Origin: a virus
Direction: 5' to 3' (one strand)
Virus record (IMG/VR): IMGVR_UViG_3300018059_000353
Coordinates: 1 to 21,399 of that record
Length of the DNA: 21,399 nucleotides
Shown one piece after another: positions 1 through 5,765 of this stretch. The translations under genes and the position numbers were made by a program. How positions within the stretch are numbered: the stretch's first letter is position 1; every line of letters starts with the position of its first letter. A model generated the notes under the pieces. That model was not told the origin of the DNA. It ran no database searches and worked only from the letters and a program-made list of their open reading frames with translations.

Positions 1-54
1 GGCCTGACCGAACAAGCCGCGATCACCGATCTGCTGGAGAAGCTGCGTGGATAA
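1..54 (+). CDS. 3' end of an upstream gene (partial)
   Basis: The first 17 codons read GLTEQAAITDLLEKLRG and end at TAA. The gene begins outside the window. The stop lies inside the start region of the next gene (GTGGATAA), the same kind of 8-nt overlap seen at two later junctions, which supports this being a real coding end. The peptide is probably a C-terminal helix; no function can be read from it. Confidence 0.6.
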   Translation, partial: GLTEQAAITDLLEKLRG

Positions 55-361
55 CGAACAGCAGTTCTACGCGTACGTGCTTTGCATGGGCGATTCAGTT
101 CCCGGCCAATCTCCGTGCGGCGTTGTCGGCCTTACGCCCGGGCAGTACGAATTACAGATGAATCGGCCGGACTCACTGTGGTTCTGCCCTCACTGCGGCT
201 CGACTGCGCAATACGACGACGCTCGATCCGAAGAAGCGCAGGGCCTCAACGAGGAGGATAACCCGCTGAAGACCGCGCTGGAGCGGCTGGTCTATACGCA
301 CGGCACCGACGACATTCGCAAGATGCTCGAGGTGATCGAAGACGAGGCACGCCATGCGTGA
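47..361 (+). CDS. Small zinc-ribbon-like phage protein
   Basis: A 104-residue hypothetical early phage protein. Four cysteines (C13, C24, C47, C50) include a CPHCG knuckle, so one zinc ribbon is likely; the C-terminal 40 residues look helical and acidic. The GTG start has GGAG 7 nt upstream and overlaps the stop of the preceding gene; its own stop overlaps the next start by 8 nt (ATGCGTGA), so it is translationally coupled in the early operon. Family not recognised. Nucleic-acid or protein binding is only an inference from the Cys pattern. Confidence 0.75.
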   Translation: MDNEQQFYAYVLCMGDSVPGQSPCGVVGLTPGQYELQMNRPDSLWFCPHCGSTAQYDDARSEEAQGLNEEDNPLKTALERLVYTHGTDDIRKMLEVIEDEARHA

Positions 362-602
362 CGCGCTCCCCACACAAGACCGCCTGACCCAGATTCGCCG
401 CAGCCACGCGAGCGCACGACCAAGTGCGGAGAATCCAGCGTGGTGTCACACGCACGCGGACCTCACGTTCGCGCTGGCGGAAATCGACCGGCTGTGCGCG
501 GTACTGGCCCGGACTGAGCAGAGGCTCTTCGCGCTGGCATCCGGCATCGAGGGCGAACTTCAGCGTTCCTCTGTCAAGCGCGCAGGAGCGCTCCATGGAT
601 AA
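354..602 (+). CDS. Hypothetical helical phage protein
   Basis: 82 residues, not recognised. The central part (about residues 28-70) has a helical heptad-like pattern (FALAEIDRLCAVLARTEQRL) with a WCHTHAD segment before it, a layout common in small phage proteins of accessory operons. It overlaps both neighbours by 8 nt, and its TAA stop lies inside the next gene's ATGGATAA start. No membrane segment or signal peptide. Confidence 0.65.
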   Translation: MRDALPTQDRLTQIRRSHASARPSAENPAWCHTHADLTFALAEIDRLCAVLARTEQRLFALASGIEGELQRSSVKRAGALHG

Positions 603-612
603 GGCCCTCATT
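594..612 (+). repeat. 19-bp direct repeat at a gene start, copy 1
   Basis: The start codon and next five codons (ATGGATAAGGCCCTCATT) plus one upstream base are identical to 854-872. The copy begins one gene and contains the TAA stop of the previous one. Confidence 0.85.
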
Positions 613-852
613 ATTGCGTCCCGTCGCCATCATCAGTGCCGCGTTTTGGAATGTGAGAACGAGCCAGTCGTGTGCGGCGAGTGCTTCGATGATGGCGTGC
701 GCCAATGCAGCGAGGCTGAGAAGAAAGAATTACGGCAGGAGATCGGGCGGCTAGAGCAGTGCCACCGCGAGGGATGGCGCTACGCCAAGGAAATCGAAGA
801 CGAGTACCGCAAGCGAACCGGCCATGGCTTCGCTGTCGAGCATGGGAGATGA
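595..852 (+). CDS. Cys-rich coiled-coil phage protein
   Basis: 85 residues. Five cysteines (C15, C20, C27, C30, C38) form a probable zinc-binding head, followed by a charged helix (about 39-72) suited to coiled-coil pairing. The ATG is chosen because it overlaps the upstream stop; the longer in-frame extension is the shadow of the neighbouring gene. Its first 18 coding bases (MDKALI) are identical to those of the gene starting at 855, so one 5' end was probably copied from the other. Function unknown. Confidence 0.7.
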   Translation: MDKALIIASRRHHQCRVLECENEPVVCGECFDDGVRQCSEAEKKELRQEIGRLEQCHREGWRYAKEIEDEYRKRTGHGFAVEHGR

Positions 853-853
853 G

Positions 854-872
854 CATGGATAAGGCCCTCATT
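854..872 (+). repeat. 19-bp direct repeat at a gene start, copy 2
   Basis: Identical to 594-612 although the downstream proteins differ entirely (a Cys-rich soluble protein versus a membrane protein). A related run (TGGATAAGGCCCT) occurs inside the small + strand gene near 14,853. Confidence 0.85.
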
Positions 873-1016
873 CTCGCCGGCATCCTCGCGATCAGCGCCC
901 TGCTGTTCGCGTGGCTGGACTACCGCCGGTTTCTTCGCAAGCGGGACTTGTCGCGCTACCTGACGCGTCCCGATGAGCGCGTGAGCGCCAATCGCTTCCC
1001 GAAGTGGCAGAAGTGA
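855..1016 (+). CDS. Small single-pass membrane protein
   Basis: 53 residues: MDKA, one hydrophobic helix (about residues 5-20, LILAGILAISALLFAW), then a basic cytoplasmic-type tail rich in Arg/Lys. The charge pattern suggests N-out/C-in by the positive-inside rule. GGAG lies 6-7 nt before this ATG, which favours it over an in-frame ATG two codons earlier. It lies between a Cys-rich protein and the recombination gene. Function not recognised. Confidence 0.65.
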   Translation: MDKALILAGILAISALLFAWLDYRRFLRKRDLSRYLTRPDERVSANRFPKWQK

Positions 1017-1029
1017 ACAGGAGATTTGA

Positions 1030-1884
1030 ATGAGCACCATCGAACACGAAGTAGCCACTGTCGAGCAGTCGCACGCGGTCACCGTATCGAATCCGCTCGA
1101 TATGGACATCGCCGTGTTCAGCGCGGCTCTGTCTCGCCGTGGAGAGAATCGTCGCGCTCTGATGCAGTGGGTGCGGGAATCGCTCGTCGAAGGCGTGGAC
1201 TACGGCCGCATCCACACGATGAGCAAGCGCTATCGGGAGGGCCGCGAGCACTGTCAGGACAGGAACTGCACGTACGAGAAGAATCCGCACCACTGGTCGA
1301 AGCACTGCTTGTACAAGCCTGGATCGGAAAAGATCGTCGGCATGCTCGGCTGCACGGCGACGTTCCCCACGCTCGGCGATTACGAGAAAGCCGCGCTCAC
1401 TGGCGTCGAGCTGAAGCAACTGATTCTACGCTGTCACATGCTGGACCCGGCGGGCCGCATCGTCTCCGACGGGATTGGAGCTCGCTCGCTGGATCAGGAC
1501 TACGGCGACATCAACAAGGCACTGAAGATGGCCGCGAAGTCCGCGATGATCGACGCGACGCTGCGCATGGCCGGACTGTCCGAGGTGTTCACGCAAGACC
1601 TCGACGTGATGCAGGCCGAGAAGGAGGCGCGCGAAGCTAAAGGGCAGACCCCCGCCGAAGCGGCGGCAGACAAACCGCCCGAGAGCGCTCCCGACCCGAA
1701 CCTCGTGCCCGCCGGCAAGCATCGCGGCAAGAAGTGGATCGAGGTGGCTGAGGACTATCTGAACTGGTGCGTCAATGCTGGCAAGGCGCCCGAAGCCCTG
1801 AAGGCTGGCGCTCAGAAGGAACTCGAGCGTCGCGACTTCGAGCGCACCAAGGGCATCGACGGTGACGAGAAAATTCCACACTGA
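1030..1884 (+). CDS. Phage recombination-type protein with ExoX-like C-terminal domain
   Basis: 284 residues. The block GVDYG...YKPGSEKI...GARSLDQDYGDINKALKMAAKSAMIDATLRMAG..SEVFTQD (about 55-190) matches a widespread phage family found with homologous-recombination genes, in which KPG and KMA-K-A are conserved; a single-strand-annealing or recombination-mediator role is the usual guess, not proven. Residues about 228-268 (AGKHRGKKW...DYLNWCVN...ELERR) resemble the C-terminal add-on of exodeoxyribonuclease X. Between DYG and KPG lies an unusual Cys/His insertion (C75, C80, H87, H88, H92, C93) that could bind zinc. The ATG has AGGAGA 5-6 nt upstream. The HNH/Ref-like gene 510 bp downstream fits a recombination module. 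Confidence 0.7.
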   Translation: MSTIEHEVATVEQSHAVTVSNPLDMDIAVFSAALSRRGENRRALMQWVRESLVEGVDYGRIHTMSKRYREGREHCQDRNCTYEKNPHHWSKHCLYKPGSEKIVGMLGCTATFPTLGDYEKAALTGVELKQLILRCHMLDPAGRIVSDGIGARSLDQDYGDINKALKMAAKSAMIDATLRMAGLSEVFTQDLDVMQAEKEAREAKGQTPAEAAADKPPESAPDPNLVPAGKHRGKKWIEVAEDYLNWCVNAGKAPEALKAGAQKELERRDFERTKGIDGDEKIPH

Positions 1885-1885
1885 T

Positions 1886-2071
1886 ATGGCTTGCCAGCAT
1901 CCCGAATCAGTGAAGCGACGGCGTAGGCGTCTCAACCGAGACGGCTACCCGTACGAGGCTGTCGTGTGCCGCATCTGCGCGAACGCCGTTGCCTTGCGTG
2001 GATATCACCGCCGCAAGCTCCTGAGACGAGTGTGGCGTTTGCTGGCAACCATGCCACGGCCCTGCCTATGA
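1886..2071 (+). CDS. Small basic zinc-ribbon-like protein
   Basis: 61 residues with C3, H5, C28, C31 (CQH...CRIC) and two Arg/Lys-rich stretches, giving a strongly basic protein that may bind nucleic acid. The ATG follows the preceding stop by one base, and its stop overlaps the next ATG in ATGA. An in-frame earlier start would overlap the recombination gene and add no recognisable sequence. Function unknown. Confidence 0.65.
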   Translation: MACQHPESVKRRRRRLNRDGYPYEAVVCRICANAVALRGYHRRKLLRRVWRLLATMPRPCL

Positions 2072-2397
2072 GCGGCCTATCCAACGAGGATTGCGATGCG
2101 GCGCTGGAGTTCCTGCAAGACTCCTGCGAGGCGATTGCGGCCAGCAAGGGCGAGCTGGAGCGCTCCGAGATTCTGCGCAAGCGTGCCCGCAAGCGAATCT
2201 TTCTCGGCGCGCCCGATGGTCCCGTGGCTCAGCGCGAGGCATACGCGGAAGTTAACGAGGAAGTCATCGCAGCAGACGAGCGTCACATCGAAGCCGTGGT
2301 GGCCTATGAATCTCTGCGGGCGAAGCGGGAGCTGCGGGTGATTCAGACCGAGGTATACCGCACACAGGAAGCCAGCCGGCGGCAGGTGAGGCCGTGA
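2068..2397 (+). CDS. Hypothetical helical phage protein
   Basis: 109 residues, predicted almost wholly helical and highly charged: two amphipathic stretches (about 10-55 and 62-105) rich in Glu, Arg and Lys, consistent with a helical hairpin or coiled coil. It is joined by 4-nt overlaps to the genes on both sides (ATGA and GTGA). In this context it may be a recombination accessory factor, but no family is recognised. Confidence 0.7.
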   Translation: MSGLSNEDCDAALEFLQDSCEAIAASKGELERSEILRKRARKRIFLGAPDGPVAQREAYAEVNEEVIAADERHIEAVVAYESLRAKRELRVIQTEVYRTQEASRRQVRP

Positions 2398-2759
2398 ACC
2401 CCAAGGCTCGCGAACATCGCTATACCCGTCTGCGCGAAATGCTGTGCATCGCCTGCACCCTTGAGGGCATGCCGCAACCGATGTTCCCCGAGATCCACCA
2501 CCTCAACGGTGGCGGGCATGCTGGACAGAAGAGGCGTGGCGATGAATTCACGATTCCGCTATGCCCATGGCACCACCAAGGCAGGCCACCTGATCCGATG
2601 ACGACGATTGCCGGCGCGTACATCGAGTACGGTCCGTCGCTGAAGCATCACTCTCGACAGTTCCGCGAGAAGTACGGAAGCGATGACTACTTGCTTACGT
2701 GCGTGAACATCGAGATCGAACACCGCGACCGAATCGCACGGAGAACCGCATGCTCCTAA
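2394..2759 (+). CDS. Ref-like HNH endonuclease
   Basis: 121 residues. C18-xx-C21, the EIHHLNGG core (H35, H36), RRGDEFTIPLC (C57) and WHHQG (H60, H61), followed by YGPSLKHHSRQFREKYG, form the zinc-bound beta-beta-alpha-metal fold of the phage P1 Ref / HNH recombination-nuclease family. Known members cut ssDNA or RecA-bound DNA and raise recombination. The GTG start overlaps the previous stop by 4 nt. The HH motifs needed for metal binding and catalysis are intact. Confidence 0.85.
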   Translation: MNPKAREHRYTRLREMLCIACTLEGMPQPMFPEIHHLNGGGHAGQKRRGDEFTIPLCPWHHQGRPPDPMTTIAGAYIEYGPSLKHHSRQFREKYGSDDYLLTCVNIEIEHRDRIARRTACS

Positions 2760-2896
2760 GCCGCCCCGCCCGCAATCGCATCAGCGCCATTGCAAACTTT
2801 CTGGACCGCTGCGCGCTGCGACTTCGCAGAGTAGTCCGGGATAGTACGCCGCGCAGAAAGCGCGGGGCGAAGGCTGAAGCGGAGCGCATCGAATGA
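2750..2896 (+). CDS. Very basic small protein
   Basis: 48 residues with about one third Arg/Lys, no cysteine pattern beyond one Cys, and a helical middle (SAIANFLDRCALRLRRVV). It begins inside the end of the HNH gene (10-nt overlap) at an ATG preceded by GAGAACCGC, the same junction sequence that recurs at 9374, 9697 and 10456. The stop overlaps the next ATG. Possible DNA-binding peptide; not recognised. Confidence 0.55.
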   Translation: MLLSRPARNRISAIANFLDRCALRLRRVVRDSTPRRKRGAKAEAERIE

Positions 2897-3069
2897 ATTG
2901 GTTCTCTGCATTTCTGGAACTGCTGTTCATTGCCGTCTACGTAGCCACGACTGCCGCGCTCGACTGGCTGTTCAGCACAGACACTAAGCCGCTGACGCTG
3001 CTCTTCGGGTTGGTGTGCGTGAACGCGTTCCGCAACGGGCTTTTCAAGCCAAAGCGCAACATCCCATGA
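2893..3069 (+). CDS. Small two-helix membrane protein
   Basis: 58 residues with two hydrophobic segments (about 4-27 and 34-46) around a short polar loop and a basic end (FKPKRNIP). The ATG overlaps the preceding stop in ATGA. The stop TGA falls on the first bases of the first copy of the 60-bp direct repeat. Function unknown; small inner-membrane proteins of this kind in phage early operons include exclusion and lysis-timing factors, but nothing here decides. Confidence 0.65.
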   Translation: MNWFSAFLELLFIAVYVATTAALDWLFSTDTKPLTLLFGLVCVNAFRNGLFKPKRNIP

Positions 3070-3124
3070 CCCCTTCTTCCGCACTTCAAGGAGGACGTAT
3101 GAGCCCGCGTGAGAATCTGCTGGA
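3065..3124 (+). repeat. 60-bp perfect direct repeat, copy 1
   Basis: Identical to 4037-4096, 972 bp away. The unit carries the last bases of the preceding gene (stop TGA), a strong ribosome site (AAGGAGG 6-7 nt before ATG) and the first eight codons plus two bases of a gene starting MSPRENLL. Here the reading frame dies after 11 codons. Confidence 0.95.
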
Positions 3125-3134
3125 TCAGCGATGA
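3099..3134 (+). pseudogene. Truncated 11-codon copy of a neighbouring gene's start
   Basis: MSPRENLLDQR then TGA. The first eight codons are the same DNA as the start of the intact 65-residue gene at 4071. It retains the full Shine-Dalgarno, so it is probably translated and its stop (overlapping the next ATG as ATGA) would feed ribosomes into the TGT-like gene. It now behaves as a leader peptide, created when a cassette was placed between two copies of the repeat. Confidence 0.75.
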
Positions 3135-3871
3135 TCCGCTATCACGGCCTGCCAATGACGCCGATCGACACGATGATCAATGCATTGGTCAGTAAGAACG
3201 CCATGGTCAGCTACGCCAATCCTGAACAGATGGAAGTCGCGTGCCAGAAGTGCTCGTCGGTTGCGATCGATTGCGGAACGTATACCGCCTACGTGGCCGG
3301 CGAGAAGTACAACCCAGAGGGGTACCTTGAGTTTGTAACGCTCTGGCTACGTCATCCCTGCGTTGTGTGGGCCACCATTCCGGACATCATCGACGGGACC
3401 GAAGAAGAAAACGATGCTCTGATCGATGCTTGGCCACATGACAAGGCGCTTTCAGTTCCCGTCTATCACCTGCACGAGGATCTGTCGCGGCTGGAGCGGT
3501 TGATCAAGGAATACCCCCGCATCGGATTTGGCTCATCCGGAGTGTTCAGCGATCCGAACTCGCCACCATGGTGGAAACGGATGCGCGAAGTCATGAAGGT
3601 CGCCTGTGACTCCGAAGGCTACCCACTACGCAAGTACCACGGCTTCCGGATGCTCGATACCGGCATCTTCTCGCGTATCCCGCTCGCATCTGCCGACTCA
3701 ACGAACGTCGCGCGAAACATCGGTTTCGATACTCGATGGAGTGGCACCTATGTTCCCCGGTCAAAGACCGCGCGGGCTCTCGTGCTGATCAGCAACATTG
3801 ATCACCACATAGCAGCCGATCGCTGGAACTTCGACGAGGACGGCCTCCAGAACTTCGAGTTACTCGGATGA
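3131..3871 (+). CDS. TGT-fold (queuine/archaeosine transglycosylase superfamily) protein, DpdA-like candidate
   Basis: 246 residues. The pattern fits a compact transglycosylase TIM barrel: VAIDCGTYTAY (D47, position of the TGT DSGGF motif), WATIPDIIDG (D85), VPVYHLHEDLSRLERLI...YPRIGFGSSG (beta-alpha repeat with a Gly-rich strand end), and YHGFRMLDTGIFSRIPLASADST (D189, in the place of the nucleophile loop). It lacks the C-terminal CxCxxC...H zinc site of tRNA-TGT and is much shorter than bacterial Tgt, so a tRNA enzyme is unlikely. Phage relatives (DpdA) exchange guanine for 7-deazaguanines in DNA; no FolE/QueD/QueE/QueC genes are in the window, so a precursor would have to come from the host or elsewhere in the phage. 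Function is inferred from motifs only. The gene sits in a repeat-bounded cassette and is translationally coupled to an 11-codon leader. Confidence 0.55.
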   Translation: MIRYHGLPMTPIDTMINALVSKNAMVSYANPEQMEVACQKCSSVAIDCGTYTAYVAGEKYNPEGYLEFVTLWLRHPCVVWATIPDIIDGTEEENDALIDAWPHDKALSVPVYHLHEDLSRLERLIKEYPRIGFGSSGVFSDPNSPPWWKRMREVMKVACDSEGYPLRKYHGFRMLDTGIFSRIPLASADSTNVARNIGFDTRWSGTYVPRSKTARALVLISNIDHHIAADRWNFDEDGLQNFELLG

Positions 3872-4041
3872 CAGTTGTAACCGACGACCTGATCGAAGCG
3901 CACCGTCGCTTCGCAATGCTGGAAGCTCTCGCGAATCACCTACGGTACTGCAAGGTATGTGCGCAGAACGATGTCGAAAACTGCGAACTGGGAAAGCAAC
4001 TGTGGCTAGCTTCTGGCCACGAACTGGTTCCGTTCACATGA
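3868..4041 (+). CDS. Small Cys-containing protein travelling with the TGT-like gene
   Basis: 57 residues: an N-terminal helix (about 7-26), then HLRYCKVCAQNDVENCELG with C28, C31, C39 and possibly H46/H51 as metal ligands. The ATG overlaps the stop of the TGT-like gene (ATGA), and its stop is the TGA in the second repeat copy, so both genes lie exactly between the repeats and probably moved together. Function not recognised; it could be a partner of the TGT-like protein or just a passenger. Confidence 0.65.
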   Translation: MTVVTDDLIEAHRRFAMLEALANHLRYCKVCAQNDVENCELGKQLWLASGHELVPFT

Positions 4042-4096
4042 CCCCTTCTTCCGCACTTCAAGGAGGACGTATGAGCCCGCGTGAGAATCTGCTGGA
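4037..4096 (+). repeat. 60-bp perfect direct repeat, copy 2
   Basis: Identical to 3065-3124. Here the MSPRENLL frame stays open and gives a 65-residue protein, so this is the parental gene start and the upstream copy is the remnant. Homologous recombination between the copies would delete 972 bp. Confidence 0.95.
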
Positions 4097-4268
4097 CGCA
4101 TCCTGTCGCCTGACGATGCAGGCGCATCGGGCGAACGAGCACGGCGACCGCGAGGAAGGCATGCGCTGCGGCTGGATGGCGATGTACCTCGACGCGAGGG
4201 CTAGGGGACATTCCAAGCACAACGCCAGCATGCGGGCGAACGTGTACGAGCGGCGGGGGGATTTGTAG
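4071..4268 (+). CDS. Hypothetical phage protein, intact copy of the duplicated start
   Basis: 65 residues beginning MSPRENLLD, mostly helical and charged, with several Met and His but only two Cys; family not recognised. AAGGAGG lies at good spacing before the ATG. The last base of its TAG is the first base of the next GTG. Before the cassette arrived it presumably followed the small membrane gene ending at 3069. Confidence 0.7.
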   Translation: MSPRENLLDASCRLTMQAHRANEHGDREEGMRCGWMAMYLDARARGHSKHNASMRANVYERRGDL

Positions 4269-4552
4269 TGGCCGCAAAGCGCTTGATCGAGTGGCACGGC
4301 ATCACCCTCGGGATCGCAGAGTGGGCGAGGAAGCTTGGGATACTTCCCGCCACGATGTCGGCTCGCTTGCTCTCAATGCCAGTCGAGAAAGCCTTTACGA
4401 TGCCCACGCAGGCTTGCGGCGGCAGCGTGAAGCGTATCGAACCGTCGCCAATGTTCGGCGAGTACACCGCCGAAGAAGCGGCTCTCTACGGACTAGTGGA
4501 CGCTGATGAATACCTCGCGCTGTACGAGCGGCAATCAAGGAATCGCAAGTGA
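4268..4552 (+). CDS. HTH-like phage protein
   Basis: 94 residues. The N-terminal half (IEWHGITLGIAEWARKLGILPATMSARL) reads as a helix-turn-helix-like element often found at the end of phage HNH/AP2-type DNA-binding proteins; the C-terminal half is acidic (TAEEAALYGLVDADEYLALYE). No nuclease motif remains, so it may be a stand-alone DNA binder. The GTG start shares a base with the previous TAG and its TGA overlaps the next GTG. Confidence 0.65.
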   Translation: MAAKRLIEWHGITLGIAEWARKLGILPATMSARLLSMPVEKAFTMPTQACGGSVKRIEPSPMFGEYTAEEAALYGLVDADEYLALYERQSRNRK

Positions 4553-4692
4553 AACTCCTCCTCCTGTGCCTGCTGCTATCCGGCTGCACACTTCACGCGA
4601 AGGCGCGCGAGTGTCGTGCCTTGGGCCACGAGGTCATGCCGATCGTGGATGAGAGCGGACGCACGGTGGATGTGCGATGCCTTTACCGGTAG
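4549..4692 (+). CDS. Small lipoprotein
   Basis: 47 residues. A short leucine-rich signal (MKLLLLCLLL) runs straight into the lipobox LSGC, with lipidation expected at C13 and a mature chain of about 35 residues holding two further Cys (C22, C44) that could pair in the periplasm. GTG start overlaps the previous stop. Phage-encoded lipoproteins of this size are sometimes superinfection-exclusion factors (for example Llp of T5), but there is no sequence identity to claim here. Confidence 0.65.
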   Translation: MKLLLLCLLLSGCTLHAKARECRALGHEVMPIVDESGRTVDVRCLYR

Positions 4693-4701
4693 GAGCGGAC
4701 A

Positions 4702-4953
4702 GTGTTTAAGGTCTACGAAACAAAATGCGATCAATGCCTTTTCTCGAAGGACAGGATCGTCAGCAACAGCCGGCGGGTGGAAGTCTTAGCCGAATGCAAA
4801 CGGCGGGACTCGCACTTCATCTGCCACAAGGCGACGCTCTTGAATCAGGACGTGTGCTGCCGCGGATTCTTCGATACGCAGACCTCGCAGCTAATCCGCA
4901 TCGCCGGACGGCTCGGCGCTATCGAGTTCGTACCGTTACCTCCACAGAGATGA
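4702..4953 (+). CDS. Cys-rich zinc-ribbon-like phage protein
   Basis: 83 residues with C9-xx-C12, C32, C41-H42 and C52-C53, followed by GFFDTQTSQLIRIAGRLG. The spacing suggests a treble-clef or double zinc ribbon. The pattern is familiar from small hypothetical proteins of temperate phage early regions. The GTG start has TAGGAG upstream at 9-10 nt. It is one of the few genes here with a gap (9 bases) before it. Confidence 0.7.
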   Translation: MFKVYETKCDQCLFSKDRIVSNSRRVEVLAECKRRDSHFICHKATLLNQDVCCRGFFDTQTSQLIRIAGRLGAIEFVPLPPQR

Positions 4954-4954
4954 C

Positions 4955-5044
4955 GTGAGCACCCTCGGCCTGCAACAAGCTGCCCGCCTGCTGCGCATCA
5001 GTGAGGATGCGTTGATGCGCAAGGCGCGCGCGGAGTCGGAATGA
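4955..5044 (+). CDS. Truncated HTH (excisionase-type) peptide
   Basis: 29 residues: LGLQQAARLLRISEDALMRKAR is the first part of a MerR/excisionase helix-turn-helix, but the protein ends before the wing (usually G-IPG-K-G-W). The frame stops at a TGA that overlaps the ATG of the GIY-YIG gene. It is either a remnant left when the GIY-YIG gene was inserted or a minimal DNA-binding peptide. No Shine-Dalgarno is visible apart from coupling to the upstream gene. Confidence 0.5.
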   Translation: MSTLGLQQAARLLRISEDALMRKARAESE

Positions 5045-5382
5045 CCACGTGGACCGACAAGATGAAGCGCGAGCTGGCGGACGTGCAGATTCTGCCGCTT
5101 GAGCAATTGCGCGCGCTGCCGGCAGAGTTCGGCGACTACGACGGCGGGATTTACTTTCTGTGGCTCGGCGAGGAGCTGCAGTACATCGGCAAGTCGCGGC
5201 AACTCTGTAACCGCCTGAACTATCACAAGGTGAAGTTCGACCGCTGCACCCTCCTGCTAATCGTCAGCGACGAGCGTATCCACGACTTCTCGAAAGACCC
5301 CGAAATGCAGCGGCTGGAACGTGCCTACATCGCGCACTACCAGCCGCCGCACAACTGCCTGCATCAGAATCCTGGAACATGA
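5041..5382 (+). CDS. GIY-YIG nuclease-domain protein
   Basis: 113 residues. The core is complete: GGIYFLW (G36-Y38), LQYIGKS (Y48-G50), an Arg at 58 (NRLNYH), Glu 93 (RLERAYIAHY) and Asn 105 (PPHN), the usual catalytic set of this small alpha/beta nuclease fold. No extra DNA-binding domain follows, so specificity would come from the first 30 residues or a partner. Stand-alone phage GIY-YIG proteins can be homing endonucleases or repair nucleases. It is linked by ATGA overlaps to the HTH remnant upstream and the excisionase-type gene downstream. Confidence 0.85.
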   Translation: MTTWTDKMKRELADVQILPLEQLRALPAEFGDYDGGIYFLWLGEELQYIGKSRQLCNRLNYHKVKFDRCTLLLIVSDERIHDFSKDPEMQRLERAYIAHYQPPHNCLHQNPGT

Positions 5383-5765
5383 GCGAGCTGAACGAAAACG
5401 ACTACTTCACCGTGCGACAGGCTGCCGAGTACGCGCGCTGCTCGTATAGTCATTGGCGTTCGCGCATTCAGCCGCACTTCCCGCCGGGCGAGTTCTTCGG
5501 CAGACTCCTGTATCGCAAGGCCGACGTTCAACTCTTCGTCGAGACAAAAACCAGATGGCCACAATCAACTGGCGACGCGGGAAGGCGGGCGAGTTCGCGC
5601 AGCTCAACTGGTCCGAGAACGGATGCCAGCACCGAGTCACCCTCGGTCGGATCTCGCCGCATGACGCGGAGCTCCGGCGCAAGGCCAAGGAAGTTGAGCT
5701 TGGTACCGGAGAGCCGATCTTCGTCCCCTCCATGCGATTCATCGACCACCGCAGGGACTACCTGA
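5379..5765 (+). CDS. Excisionase-type HTH protein overlapping the integrase gene
   Basis: Residues about 7-55 (DYFTVRQAAEYARCSYSHWRSRI...GRLLYRKADVQLFVE) form a winged helix-turn-helix of the HTH_17/excisionase type, placed directly before the integrase as expected for a recombination directionality factor. After residue 58 the frame stays open for about 70 more codons inside the integrase gene, but that part is low-complexity Arg/Ser/Thr-rich and may be only the shadow of the integrase frame. No earlier stop exists, so the tail would be translated. ATG overlaps the GIY-YIG stop. Confidence 0.7.
   Translation: MSELNENDYFTVRQAAEYARCSYSHWRSRIQPHFPPGEFFGRLLYRKADVQLFVETKTRWPQSTGDAGRRASSRSSTGPRTDASTESPSVGSRRMTRSSGARPRKLSLVPESRSSSPPCDSSTTAGTT

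Noticed and set aside
3131-3871. Ordinary tRNA-guanine transglycosylase (tgt)
   Set aside because: Too short, and the zinc-binding CxCxxC...H of bacterial and archaeal tRNA enzymes is missing.
5520-5570. Programmed -1 frameshift fusing the excisionase to the integrase at the A5 run
   Set aside because: The frames do connect (...VETK then NQMATINW), but the run does not fit a good X-XXY-YYZ slippery heptamer and no downstream stem or pseudoknot was identified. A separate ATG start is simpler.
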